Under the pieces are notes generated by a model. It was not told the origin of the DNA. It saw nothing but the letters and a program-made list of their open reading frames with translations, and made no database searches. Shown here in pieces: positions 7,221-15,724 of a stretch of DNA of 63,518 nucleotides. The DNA is from JAGIBJ01 sp032119595 (GTDB lineage: Bacteria > Actinomycetota > Thermoleophilia > Solirubrobacterales > Solirubrobacteraceae). Location: assembly GCA_032119595.1 (NCBI GenBank), contig JAUMBQ010000012.1:1-63518 (forward strand), in the 5' to 3' direction. The number at the start of each line of letters is the position of its first letter. Position 1 is the first letter of the stretch. The translations under genes were made by a program, and so were the position numbers.

Positions 7221-10200
7221 CTACATGCCGCCGGCGGGCAGGTTCTTCCCGCCGGTGGCGACGAAGCTCACGCAGTCGCCTTGGTTCTTGAAGCGGGACG
7301 AGCCTTCGTAGTAGCTCTTCCAGCCGTCCTTCTTGCACGCGTCCGCGCTGAGCGGGAGGACCTTCATGTCGATGACATCGCCAACGCCGTCCTTGTCGAG
7401 GTCCTGCTGGTCGGCATTGGGCGTCCGCGGGGCGTTATCGACGGTGTTCGCAACGCCATCGCCGTCGACGTCACCGTCGCAGGCGTCACCCCTGCCGTCC
7501 CTATCGAGATCGGTCTGCGACGTGTTGGCCGTCGTGCGACAGTTGTCGCCGGCGTCACCGATGCCATCCTCGTCGGTGTCGACGGTCTCCGTCGGATCGT
7601 TCGGGAAGCGATCGGCATTGTCGCCGATTCCGTCACCGTCGGAGTCGTTGGACTCCGCCTGGTCGCGCGGGAACACGTCCTGGGCGTTGCTCACGCCGTC
7701 ACCGTCGACATCTCCATCGCAGGCATCGCCCATGCCGTCGCCATCGAGGTCAGCCTGCGTCTCGTTGGCGTCTGCGACGCAATTGTCGGCGTTGTCCCCG
7801 ACATGGTCGCGGTCGGTGTCTTGGGACTCTGACGCGTCGGCAGGGAACGCATCGGCGTAGTCGCCCACGTCGTCACCGTCGGTGTCCTTCGTCTCGGCGG
7901 CGTTGTCCGGCGCCCAGTCGGACTGGTTGTCGACGCCGTCCCCGTCGCGGTCCTCGTCGCAGGCGTCGCCCTTGCCGTCCGTGTCGAGATCGGTCTGGTC
8001 GGTGTTGCCCACCGTCGGGCAGTTGTCGACCTCGTTGTCGACGCCGTCGCCCTCGACGTCTCCGTCGCAGAGGTCGCCGCTCCCGTCGCCGTCGCGGTCA
8101 GCCTGATCGGCATTGGCGATGGTCTTGCAGTTGTCGGCGCCGTCACCGACGTTGTCGTTGTCGTCGTCGGAGGACTCCGCCGCGTCGTTGGGGAAGCGGT
8201 CGGCGTGGTCGCCGATCCCGTCCATGTCGGTGTCGGCCTGCTCTGCCGCATCACGCGGGAACGCGTCTGCGGCATTGGCGGCGCCATCACCGTCGATGTC
8301 TTCGTCGCAAGCGTCGCCCTTGCCGTCGTTGTCGAGGTCGCCCTGGTCCGCGTTTGAAGCGTTGACGCAGTTGTCATCGCCGTCGGCGATCTGGTCGCCG
8401 TCGGCATCCTTAGATCGAGTCGCGTCGGTCGGGAAGGCGTCAGCGTTGTCGCCCACGCCGTCTGTGTCGGTGTCCTTGGTCTCGGCCGGATCGGTCGGGA
8501 AGGCGTCGGCATGGTCGCCTACGCCGTCCGAATCGGTGTCCTTCGATTCGTTCGCGTCGTAGGGGAAGCGGTCAGCGTTGTCGCCGACGTGATCACCGTC
8601 GGTGTCCTTGGACTCACCGGCATCACGCGGGAACGCGTCGTCGGCGTTCGCGACGCCGTCCCCGTCGATGTCGGTGTCGCACTCGTCGCCCTTGCCGTCA
8701 GCGTCCTGGTCAGCCTGGCCGGGGTTGGGGGTCGATGGGCAGTTGTCAACGCGGTCGAGGACCCCGTCGTTGTCCTGGTCCTGACAGACCGGAACAGCCT
8801 GCTCCGCGAGGATGATGTTCTCCCACCACGGCTGCGGGCGGAGCTTCATCCAAACGGTCTCCTGGCTCGCCGGGATGTAGCCGCCGCGGCTGAGGAGGAA
8901 GCCCCAAGAGCTGCTGCGGGCCAGATCGCCGCCAAAGGTGCCAAAGCCGTCATACGGATTGCGTGCGCCGGGGGCGGTCTCGGCCCACAGGTCGTAACGG
9001 CGGTCAGCGATCAGCCCCGTGACCGAGACGTAGAAGCTCGCGACTGCGCCTGTGGACAGCCGGGTCACGCAGCTGGGCAGCGCACCGATCTTCGCCTCGA
9101 TGGAGTAGGGCGCGATACGCGGGTAGAAGTCCTGCTCGTTGGCGACGCCGTCACCGTCCGTGTCGCTGTCACACACGTCGCCCTTGCCGTCAGCGTCGAG
9201 GTCAGCCTGATTGCCGTTGCTCACCGTCTGGCAGTTGTCGGCGGTGTCGCCGATGCCGTCGGAGTCGGTGTCCTTGGACTCGGACGCGTTGTTGGGGAAT
9301 GCGTCGCAGGCGGTGCCGACGCCGTCGGCGTCGAGGTCGGCCTGAGTGGTGTTCGGGGTGTTAGGGCAGTTGTCGGCGTTGTCGATGACGGTGTCGCCGT
9401 CAACGTCGGCTGCATCTACGGCCAGCCCACCGGGCCTGTTGGCGCCCGTGATGAAGTTGTTGTCAGCAGCAGTACCGGTCACGTTGGCGCGGCCGATGGT
9501 CGTGCCGTTGAGGTTGCTCCAGTACATCCGTGGTCCGTCGAGCGCGACCATGAATGGGGCGTTGGCGCCGTTCACAAAACTCTGGTTGACGCCGGAGCCG
9601 TCGAGGTTCGCGCGCCCGATCGTGTTGCCGTTTGTGTTCGTCCAAAAGATGTGTGTGCCGTTGGCGGCAATGCCGTTGGGCCGGTTGGCGCCGGTGATGA
9701 ACGACTTCTGCACGCCGGAGCCATCGAGGTTGGCTCGGCCGATGCGCCCGTTGTCGGCGTCGCTGAAGTAGATCTGGGAGCCGAAGATCGCAACGCCAAC
9801 AGGGGCGCCTTCGTCAAGCGGGATGAACCGCGCGTTGGCGCCGGTTCCGTCGATGTTCGCGCGACCGATGGCCTTGGCGCCGTTGTTGCCGGCCCAGTAG
9901 AGGTACCGGCCGTCGGTGACCATCTGATACGGGTCGCTGGCGCCTGAGATGAAGTTCGGGTTGTTGCCGGAGCCGTCGAGGTTGGAACGGCCGATGGTGT
10001 TGCCGGCCTGACGCATGTAGTGCAAGTGGTCGGGAGTGACCGCAAGACCCACGATGGACGGGCGATCGCCCATGAAGTTCTGGTCGACATTGGTGCCGTC
10101 GCTGGCTGCGCGGCCGATGGTGCTGGAGCCTGTGTTGCCCCAGTAGATGCTGGCCTGGGCGGCGCTAGGTATCCACGCGAAAGCTGCCAGCGCGAAGGCG

Positions 10201-10223
10201 CTGACGAAAAGTGGGCGAAGCAT
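7221..10223 (-). CDS. Large secreted protein: six-bladed propeller plus thrombospondin type-3 Asp repeats
   Basis: 1000 residues from ATG 10223, which has a CAGGAG Shine-Dalgarno. The signal peptide is about 1-24. Residues about 25-285 hold six repeats of roughly 43 residues of the form YW..G..TIGRANLDGSG, like LDL-receptor YWTD or NHL propeller blades. From about 290 come long thrombospondin type-3 calcium-binding repeats (DxDxDGxxDxxDNCP), interrupted at about 395-505 by a beta-sandwich-like insert with a lone CVTRL. The last 45 residues carry a separate tail, CKKDGW…FKNQGDCVSF. The Asp repeats make rigid calcium-loaded stalks in surface proteins, so this probably displays the propeller outside the cell. 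No sortase signal is seen. Confidence 0.9.
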   Translation of the reverse strand: MLRPLFVSAFALAAFAWIPSAAQASIYWGNTGSSTIGRAASDGTNVDQNFMGDRPSIVGLAVTPDHLHYMRQAGNTIGRSNLDGSGNNPNFISGASDPYQMVTDGRYLYWAGNNGAKAIGRANIDGTGANARFIPLDEGAPVGVAIFGSQIYFSDADNGRIGRANLDGSGVQKSFITGANRPNGIAANGTHIFWTNTNGNTIGRANLDGSGVNQSFVNGANAPFMVALDGPRMYWSNLNGTTIGRANVTGTAADNNFITGANRPGGLAVDAADVDGDTVIDNADNCPNTPNTTQADLDADGVGTACDAFPNNASESKDTDSDGIGDTADNCQTVSNGNQADLDADGKGDVCDSDTDGDGVANEQDFYPRIAPYSIEAKIGALPSCVTRLSTGAVASFYVSVTGLIADRRYDLWAETAPGARNPYDGFGTFGGDLARSSSWGFLLSRGGYIPASQETVWMKLRPQPWWENIILAEQAVPVCQDQDNDGVLDRVDNCPSTPNPGQADQDADGKGDECDTDIDGDGVANADDAFPRDAGESKDTDGDHVGDNADRFPYDANESKDTDSDGVGDHADAFPTDPAETKDTDTDGVGDNADAFPTDATRSKDADGDQIADGDDNCVNASNADQGDLDNDGKGDACDEDIDGDGAANAADAFPRDAAEQADTDMDGIGDHADRFPNDAAESSDDDNDNVGDGADNCKTIANADQADRDGDGSGDLCDGDVEGDGVDNEVDNCPTVGNTDQTDLDTDGKGDACDEDRDGDGVDNQSDWAPDNAAETKDTDGDDVGDYADAFPADASESQDTDRDHVGDNADNCVADANETQADLDGDGMGDACDGDVDGDGVSNAQDVFPRDQAESNDSDGDGIGDNADRFPNDPTETVDTDEDGIGDAGDNCRTTANTSQTDLDRDGRGDACDGDVDGDGVANTVDNAPRTPNADQQDLDKDGVGDVIDMKVLPLSADACKKDGWKSYYEGSSRFKNQGDCVSFVATGGKNLPAGGM

Positions 10224-10680
10224 GAATCTCCTGAATGGGACGAGGTTCGAGGGAGATTGAACGCTGCTACGCGGCCGGGACTCTCTGTCGCGGACGACCA
10301 TACAGGTCGCTCGGCCATCGCCTTCCGAGGCACGAAGACGGTGACCAGCGCATGCGTTCAATGGACATGTGTGCCCAGCTAGGCCGCTCGCTCTGGTCTG
10401 CGCGTCACCCTCCGAGCGCTGGCGTTCCCAAATATGTGCCGCCAGGCAAGCCGCATATGCCCGGTGAAGACCGGAACGTCTTCGGTCACTCAGGGGCGAC
10501 CGATCGTGTCGCCTGAGATCTCAGACGGCAGTTAGAAGGCTCCCCCTGTACGCATCAATGTTCTCCCAAATCCTCTCCGCCCGCCCCCTCGCTGGTAATC
10601 GAACTTCCCAGAAGCGCGGCTCCGGGGTAGATTGCGTTGAGGTCGGCCGCCAGAGCCGTCCCTGTCCCCAGGAGTCCCCC
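10224..10680. other. Divergent intergenic region
   Basis: 457 bp between the divergent genes starting at 10223 (leftward) and 10681 (rightward); it must contain both promoters. The only clear structure is a hairpin at 10489-10517. I see no riboswitch core that I can name. Confidence 0.5.
10489..10517 (+). other. Bulged hairpin of unknown role
   Basis: CTCAGG-GG-CGAC (10489-10500) pairs with GTCGCCTGAG (10508-10517), leaving a two-G bulge and a seven-base loop. There is no T-run, so it is not a simple terminator. It is 164 bp upstream of the small secreted protein gene. Confidence 0.35.
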
Positions 10681-11040
10681 ATGTCCCCCATGATCACGAG
10701 CGCGCGGCGCGTCGCCGCGCTGCTTGCCCTTTCGTTCGCGTTCCTCGTCGGCGCGGCGGCGCTGCCGGCGGCCCAGACCGGTCCGCTGGCACAGCTCGCG
10801 CCCGCTACCGCCAGCGCAGCCACCACAGGCATCACGAGGGACTACATCTGGATGAAGATCTCGCGCGCTGAGGTGGCGAGTGGCCTGGCCGGACCGGCCT
10901 GCGTGGTGGCACTCGCGCCGACCGTCATCGGCGTCGCGGTATGCCCCCTTGTCGCCTGGGTGGCGTCGCGCTACGTCGGCGCCGGCGGCCTGCAGGTGAA
11001 GCTCTACTTCAACGGCCGGCTGAGCTACGCCGGCTACTAG
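10681..11040 (+). CDS. Small secreted protein of unknown function
   Basis: 119 residues from ATG 10681, placed by an excellent AGGAG six bases upstream. A long signal peptide (Arg-Arg, then a hydrophobic stretch, ending around residues 45-50 at ATASAATT) leaves a mature chain of about 70 residues. The mature part has a hydrophobic, helix-like core with two Cys 16 residues apart (CVVALAPTVIGVAVC) and an amphipathic aromatic end, LYFNGRLSYAGY. A perfect terminator follows at once, so it is a monocistronic unit. Size and make-up resemble some secreted bacteriocin-like or surface-active peptides, but I do not recognise the family. Confidence 0.75.
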   Translation: MSPMITSARRVAALLALSFAFLVGAAALPAAQTGPLAQLAPATASAATTGITRDYIWMKISRAEVASGLAGPACVVALAPTVIGVAVCPLVAWVASRYVGAGGLQVKLYFNGRLSYAGY

Positions 11041-11050
11041 CCGCCCATCC

Positions 11051-11086
11051 GGCGGGGCAGGCGTGCAGTGCACCGCCTGCCCCGCC
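11051..11086 (+). terminator. Strong hairpin terminator
   Basis: GGCGGGGCAGGCG (11051-11063) pairs perfectly with CGCCTGCCCCGCC (11074-11086); the loop itself contains TGCA-G-TGCA. It lies 10 bp after the stop at 11040. It is GC-rich without a T-run, as is common in actinobacteria. Confidence 0.75.
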
Positions 11087-11279
11087 CCCGGGCGCCCAGA
11101 TCGGCTGTTGAACCTCCACGCTGCGCTGTTCCCCGCAAGCGCTCTCAGCTCCTGGGCCGGATTCCGTCAGCGACGCCGGTGCGCCCGCGGGCGCCCAGGG
11201 CTCCATCTGACGCATCGGCGAACGGGCGCCGCTGCGGGCGGCGCGTTCGTCGTGTCTCTCGATCTGGTGAGCATCGACA

Positions 11280-11723
11280 TCACCACGAGACCTCGTCGAG
11301 GTGCACGGCTGGGATTCCCGCAGCCGCGCACGCTGCGATCAACGGCTGGTCGACGCTGATCAGGGGCAGATCAAGTCCGGCTGCGGTGGCAGCGTATGTG
11401 GCGTCGTATGCGGTCATGGTGTGGCGAAGTGCCCAGGTTTGCTCGATCCTCGGCGCCGTAGGATCAAGTCGCAGGTCGAGGCCGCGCAGCCACGCACGTG
11501 CGATAGCGGCGGTGTCGTCGTCGAGTGCGCCCATGAGGTTCAAGCGGCGCAGTGCGCTGACGACTTCGATCAGGCCGTGGGCCGCAGTGACGATCTCGAC
11601 TTGCGGATTGTGCTCCAGGTGATCGAGGAGCCCATCGGCAGCGTCGGTGTGTCGACCTTGCGTGATGAGCTCGACGAGCACCGACGCATCGAGCAGCACC
11701 GCCTCCGCCGACGAAAGGTTCAC
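11280..11723 (-). CDS. vapC: VapC-type PIN-domain toxin
   Basis: 147 residues; the GTG start at 11723 overlaps the antitoxin stop by four bases (GTGA). The PIN-domain acidic residues are in place: Asp12 (LLDASVL), Glu53 (LIEVVSAL), Asp107 (YDATYAA) and Asp125 (SVDQPL). VapC toxins are Mg2+-dependent RNases that cleave tRNA or rRNA when the antitoxin is degraded. All four acidic positions are intact, so the toxin is probably functional. The pair is presumably autoregulated from a promoter right of 11953, but no clear palindrome was seen there. Confidence 0.92.
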   Translation of the reverse strand: MNLSSAEAVLLDASVLVELITQGRHTDAADGLLDHLEHNPQVEIVTAAHGLIEVVSALRRLNLMGALDDDTAAIARAWLRGLDLRLDPTAPRIEQTWALRHTMTAYDATYAATAAGLDLPLISVDQPLIAACAAAGIPAVHLDEVSW

Positions 11724-11953
11724 GGGTTCGGGCGCTCGCCTCGCACCAGGGCCGCTGCGTCGATGTCACCCACGGCAGGACGGCTCGAGCGGATAGCTCT
11801 GATGGTTGCCGCCCGATCGAACTGATCGAGCCCCAGTCCGCGGCGCAGCGCGGCGATTGCGGCCTTGTTCTTCGATGTGCCCGCCTCCCCGGCGACTCCC
11901 GCGAGCGCTCGGTCGACCTCTACGGGGACGTCTCGGAGGTGCAAGGTGGGCAT
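11720..11953 (-). CDS. vapB: VapB-type ribbon-helix-helix antitoxin
   Basis: 77 residues from ATG 11953. MPTLHLRDVPVEVDRAL is the beta-strand and first helix of a FitA/VapB-type ribbon-helix-helix DNA-binding domain; GTSKNKAAIAALRRGL forms the second helix. The C-terminal half (about 45-77) would wrap the VapC toxin. It overlaps vapC by four bases, so translation is coupled. Longer upstream starts exist, but this ATG begins exactly at the RHH strand. The role is neutralising the toxin and repressing its own promoter. Confidence 0.88.
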   Translation of the reverse strand: MPTLHLRDVPVEVDRALAGVAGEAGTSKNKAAIAALRRGLGLDQFDRAATIRAIRSSRPAVGDIDAAALVRGERPNP

Positions 11954-12071
11954 GTCGAGATCGTACGGACCCGCCGAGGCATGTGCAAGCAAATGGTGCT
12001 AGCGCGGAATGCTTGCGTTCGCTTCGTGCCTCAGACCATGCTCGATCTCCCGCAGCCCGTACCTTGGATGG

Positions 12072-13865
12072 ATGAGTTACGACGATCATCAGCCCGATCC
12101 GGCGCCCGAGGCGCCCGAGGGGCTCACGTTCGATCAGCTCGGGCTCGACGACCTCGTCCTGAAGTCCGTGCGGCAGATCGGGTACGAGAGCCCGTCCCCG
12201 ATCCAGGCGGCGACGATCCCGCCGCTGCTGGCCGGCCGTGACGTCGTCGGCCTCGCGCAGACCGGCACCGGCAAGACCGCCGCGTTCGCGCTCCCCATCC
12301 TGTCGCAGCTCGATCTCCACCAGCGCACCCCGCAGGCCCTCGTGCTCGCGCCGACCCGCGAGCTCGCCTTGCAGGTCTGCGAGGCGTTTGAGAAGTACGC
12401 GGCGCCGCTGCGCGACGTACGGGTGCTGCCGGTCTACGGCGGCCAGGCATATGGCGTGCAGCTCTCGGCCCTGCGGCGCGGGGTGCACATCGTCGTCGGC
12501 ACGCCGGGGCGGATCATGGACCACCTGAAGAAGGGCACCCTCGACCTCTCCGAGCTGCGCTTCCTGGTGCTCGACGAGGCCGACGAGATGCTCAACATGG
12601 GCTTCGCCGAGGACGTCGAGACGATCCTCGCCGAGACGCCGCACGACAAACAGGTCGCGCTGTTCTCGGCGACGATGCCGAAGCAGATCCGTCGCCTCTC
12701 GCAGCAGTACCTCAACGACCCCGTCGAGATCACCGTCAAGAACAAGACGGCGACGGCCCCGAACATCACCCAGCGCTACCTGATCGTCGGCTACCCGCAG
12801 AAGGTCGATGCGCTCACCCGCATCTTCGAGGTCGAGAACTTCGAGGGGATGATCGTGTTCGTGCGCACCAAGCACGAGACCGAATCGCTCGCCGAGAAGC
12901 TCCGTGCACGCGGATTCTCGGCGACCGCGATCAACGGCGACGTGGCCCAGGCCCAGCGCGAGCGCACCGTGAGCCAGCTGAAGTCCGGCGCCCTCGACAT
13001 CCTCGTCGCGACCGATGTCGCCGCCCGCGGCCTGGATGTGGAGCGCATCAGCCACGTCGTGAACTTCGACATCCCGACCGACCCCGAGTCCTACGTGCAC
13101 CGCATCGGCCGCACGGGCCGGGCCGGCCGCAGCGGGCAGGCGATCTCGTTCGTCACGCCGCGCGAGCGCTACCTGCTGCGCCACATCGAGAAGGCGACGC
13201 GCCAGCCGCTCACCGAGATGCACCTGCCGAGCGTCGAGGACGTCAACCAGACGCGCCTCGCCCGCTTCGACGACGCGATCACGACCGCGCTGTCGGAGAC
13301 CGGCAAGGTCGAGTTCTTCCGCGACGTCGTCGCCCACTACATGCGCGAGCACGACGTGCCCGAGGTCGACGTGGCCGCGGCGCTCGCCGTCGTGCTGCAC
13401 GGCGACCAGCCGCTGCTCCTGGAGCCCGAGCCGGTGCGTCCGCCGCGCCGTGACCGCCCCGAACGCGGCGACCGCCCAGACCGCGGCGACCGCTCACCGC
13501 GGGACCGTGGCGAGCGCAGCAGGGGGCCGGCGCCGCAGCGCAGCTGGGACAACGATGTGCCGCTCGTGCCCTACCGGATCAACGTCGGCAAGCGCCACCG
13601 CGTGGAGCCGCGCCAGATCGTCGGCGCCCTCGCCAACGAGGGCGGCCTCGTGCATGCCGACTTCGGGAAGATCCAGATCCGTCCGGACTTCTCGATCGTC
13701 GAGCTGCCCGCCGACCTCCCGGCCGCCGTGTGGGACGCCCTCGCGACGACCCGCATCTCCGGCAAGCTCATCGAGCTGCGCCGCGACGAGGGACCCGGCA
13801 CGCCCAAGCCGTCGCGCAGCCAGGGCTGGGAGCAGAAGCGCCCCAAGCGAGACCGCGACTACTAG
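12072..13865 (+). CDS. deaD: DEAD-box ATP-dependent RNA helicase (DeaD/CsdA type)
   Basis: 597 residues from ATG 12072. All helicase motifs are present: Q-motif GYESPSPIQ, Walker A AQTGTGKT (62-69), PTRELA, TPGR, DEAD (168-171), SAT (199-201), FVRTKHE, ATDVAARG and HRIGRTGR. An Arg/Asp-rich linker at about 453-487 (repeated DR, ER, GDR) leads to a DbpA-type RNA-binding domain at about 500-570 (VPYRINVGKRHRVEPRQIVG). This architecture is that of DeaD, which unwinds structured RNA in ribosome assembly, mRNA decay and cold adaptation. It is cytosolic. No partner gene is adjacent. Confidence 0.95.
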   Translation: MSYDDHQPDPAPEAPEGLTFDQLGLDDLVLKSVRQIGYESPSPIQAATIPPLLAGRDVVGLAQTGTGKTAAFALPILSQLDLHQRTPQALVLAPTRELALQVCEAFEKYAAPLRDVRVLPVYGGQAYGVQLSALRRGVHIVVGTPGRIMDHLKKGTLDLSELRFLVLDEADEMLNMGFAEDVETILAETPHDKQVALFSATMPKQIRRLSQQYLNDPVEITVKNKTATAPNITQRYLIVGYPQKVDALTRIFEVENFEGMIVFVRTKHETESLAEKLRARGFSATAINGDVAQAQRERTVSQLKSGALDILVATDVAARGLDVERISHVVNFDIPTDPESYVHRIGRTGRAGRSGQAISFVTPRERYLLRHIEKATRQPLTEMHLPSVEDVNQTRLARFDDAITTALSETGKVEFFRDVVAHYMREHDVPEVDVAAALAVVLHGDQPLLLEPEPVRPPRRDRPERGDRPDRGDRSPRDRGERSRGPAPQRSWDNDVPLVPYRINVGKRHRVEPRQIVGALANEGGLVHADFGKIQIRPDFSIVELPADLPAAVWDALATTRISGKLIELRRDEGPGTPKPSRSQGWEQKRPKRDRDY

Positions 13866-13996
13866 CGGCCGAGAGCGCTCCGCCGGATGGCCGAATACCG
13901 GCAGCGACGAACCCTTCGCACCTGACCTACTCGACGACGCCCACGGGACGCTTGGGCAGATCGTGTTGCCCGCTCTCTAACGGTGGGAACCAGTCA

Positions 13997-14020
13997 TCCC
14001 AAAGTGGTACCGTTTTGGGA
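13997..14020 (+). promoter_or_regulatory. Symmetrical operator overlapping the antitoxin start codon
   Basis: TCCCAAA-GT-GGTACC-GT-TTTGGGA is a dyad centred at 14008.5: seven-base arms and a six-base central palindrome, 20 of 24 bases symmetrical. The last A is the A of the antitoxin ATG. No Shine-Dalgarno fits between, so the message is probably leaderless and the antitoxin would repress by binding here. Confidence 0.75.
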
Positions 14021-14253
14021 TGAGCAAGCAGATCGCCGTGCGCCTGCCCGACGACCTCGTCGCGTTTCTTGATTCCGCGGTCGACTCCGGCGCAGCCAAA
14101 AGCCGAGCGGTCGTCGTGACTCGCGCGCTTGAGCGCGAGCGGCGCCGCTCCGTCGCAGAACGAGATGCCGCGATATTGGCGCAGACCGGGCCCGATCCAG
14201 AACTTCTCGGTCTCGCTGAGCACGCGCAGCGCCATCAGCTCGACCTCGACTGA
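14020..14253 (+). CDS. MazE-like ribbon-helix-helix antitoxin
   Basis: 77 residues. It starts MSKQIAVRLPDDLVAFLDS, a classic ribbon-helix-helix strand and helix, followed by a second helix with SRAVVVTRALERERRR. The C-terminal tail is acidic (TGPDPELLGLAEH…LDLD) and would bind the basic groove of the toxin. The stop overlaps the toxin ATG (TGATG at 14251-14255). The gene begins within a near-perfect dyad that is a likely autoregulatory operator. This family forms a type II pair with MazF/PemK RNases. Confidence 0.88.
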   Translation: MSKQIAVRLPDDLVAFLDSAVDSGAAKSRAVVVTRALERERRRSVAERDAAILAQTGPDPELLGLAEHAQRHQLDLD

Positions 14254-14552
14254 TGCGGCCGATTCATGTCGCGCGTCTCGACAAGTCCCGGCCGGTCCTG
14301 GTCCTGACCCGCGAGGTCGTCCGACCTCATCTGGGCGTGGTGACCGTGGCACCGATCACCACCACAGTGCGCGGGCTGTCAACGGAGGTTGCCGTCGATC
14401 GCGCCAATGGCCTCCAAAGCGCGTCCGTGATCAGCTGCGACAACGTCACAACGATTCCGGTCGCGGACCTCGGCGAACAAATCGGTGTGCTGTTCGAACC
14501 GCAGGAGCGTGCACTCAGCATCGCGATTCGAGCGGCGTTCGATCTCGACTAA
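14253..14552 (+). CDS. MazF/PemK-type toxin
   Basis: 99 residues from an ATG overlapping the antitoxin stop. Motifs fit MazF: RPVLVLTREVV (first strands), VAPITTTVRGLSTEV (the Thr/Arg catalytic segment) and SVISCDNVTTIP. MazF toxins are ribosome-independent endoribonucleases that cut specific short mRNA motifs. The length and the C-terminal helix (LSIAIRAAFDLD) are normal. The toxin is intact, so the module should be active. Confidence 0.9.
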   Translation: MRPIHVARLDKSRPVLVLTREVVRPHLGVVTVAPITTTVRGLSTEVAVDRANGLQSASVISCDNVTTIPVADLGEQIGVLFEPQERALSIAIRAAFDLD

Positions 14553-14637
14553 TGCTCACGCCGATGAGCGTCTTAGATTCGTTTGGGTTCTTACCACTCG
14601 CGGTTCGCGGAACTCCGGTCTGGCAAGGTGGTCACCG

Positions 14638-15528
14638 ATGTCGCGCACATTCACGGGAGACACAACGCTCGACGGGCGGACGGAGGCTGCCACCGATCGC
14701 GTTCTGCTCGTGACTCGCGTCGTTGCGGCGGTGATCGTGCCGTTCCTGGTCGCGGCGTCGGCGATCCTCTTTGGATCCCCGACTCGCACCGGCGAACTGT
14801 TCGCGTGGTCGATCAAACCACCGATCTCCGCGTACATGCTCGCCTCCGGATACGTCGGTGGGATTTGGTTCTTCGGCTGGGTCACCGTGACCAAGCGGTG
14901 GCATCGGGTCGCCCCAGGGTTCCCGGCGGTCACCGTGTTCGCGGGTGCCTTGCTGGTGGCGACGCTGCTCCATCTCGACAAGTTCTCGGAGAACGTCTCG
15001 TTCTTCACGTGGGCTGCGCTGTATGCCACGACGCCGTTCCTTGTCGCCTGGCTGTACTGGCTCCAGCGAGGGCGCGACGACGGAGCGCTCGAAGCATCCG
15101 ATGCCCGTGTTCCGGGCATCGTGCGCGCGATCATGATCGCCGTCGGTGTCGCGTCGCTCATCACGGGCGCCGTGATGTTCCTCGCGCCCACGCTCGTGAT
15201 CCCACACTGGGCATGGGATCTGACGCCACTGACCGCGCGCAGTTTGGGTGCGGTGCTGTCGCTGCCGGGCGTTGGCGCGCTCGGTTTCCTTCGCGATGAC
15301 CGCTGGAGCTCGTACCGCATCCTGTTCCAAGCGCAGCTCGTGAGCCTCCTCGCGATCGTCTGTTCCCTGATTGCGGGCAGCGCGGCGCTGCACTGGGACC
15401 GGCTCGCGACACCCGCGTTCATCGCGCTCATCGCGGTCGCGTGCGTCGGATACGCCGCGCTCACCGTCGCGATGGAGCTGCGCATCCGTCGCATTGGCGG
15501 GCCGGAGAGCCAGGCAACCGGCACGTAA
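14638..15528 (+). CDS. Multi-pass membrane protein of unknown function
   Basis: 296 residues from ATG 14638, with AAGGTGG nine bases upstream. About eight hydrophobic helices are visible, starting near residues 22, 57, 92, 120, 160, 190, 225 and 255. A short polar N-terminus and a basic C-terminal tail (ELRIRRIGG) suggest an even number of helices with both ends inside. No transporter signature is recognised; the SIKPPISAYMLASGYVGG segment between helices 1 and 2 looks conserved-like. The open frame extends further upstream, but that part overlaps the toxin gene. It ends before a hairpin terminator (15665-15711). Confidence 0.75.
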   Translation: MSRTFTGDTTLDGRTEAATDRVLLVTRVVAAVIVPFLVAASAILFGSPTRTGELFAWSIKPPISAYMLASGYVGGIWFFGWVTVTKRWHRVAPGFPAVTVFAGALLVATLLHLDKFSENVSFFTWAALYATTPFLVAWLYWLQRGRDDGALEASDARVPGIVRAIMIAVGVASLITGAVMFLAPTLVIPHWAWDLTPLTARSLGAVLSLPGVGALGFLRDDRWSSYRILFQAQLVSLLAIVCSLIAGSAALHWDRLATPAFIALIAVACVGYAALTVAMELRIRRIGGPESQATGT

Positions 15529-15664
15529 CCACGGAGGCCGTGTGGTGCATCTCGGGCGGTCGGGCGAAAGCCGTGGGGCCATCGATGACCGAGCCGACCC
15601 AGAGACTTGGCCGCACGTAACCGGGTCAGATCATCCTGGTCAGTCTTCGCGATGGACCCGAAAT

Positions 15665-15711
15665 AAGTAGGCAGGTTGGCGCTGGAGGGGTTAGGGCCAA
15701 CCTCCCTACTT
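15665..15711. repeat. 47-bp dispersed hairpin element, copy 1
   Basis: Arms AAGTAGGCAGGTTGGC (15665-15680) and GCCAACCTCCCTACTT (15696-15711) pair over 16 positions with one mismatch around a 15-base loop. The element recurs at 60041-60087. It sits between convergent genes and has AAG…CTT ends, so it can act as a bidirectional terminator. Confidence 0.85.
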
Positions 15712-15724
15712 GTTGTTGGAGTAT

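Noticed and set aside
8511..9947. Long open frame (478 codons) on the plus strand
   Set aside because: It is antisense to the Asp-rich repeats of the gene at 7221-10223; Asp codons (GAC/GAT) read backwards give Val-rich open frames.
10380..10520. Possible riboswitch upstream of the small secreted protein
   Set aside because: There are two hairpins but no core that I can match to a known class (c-di-GMP, c-di-AMP, cobalamin).
11766..13400. 544-codon open frame on the minus strand
   Set aside because: Antisense to deaD and part of vapB; all helicase motifs are on the plus strand.
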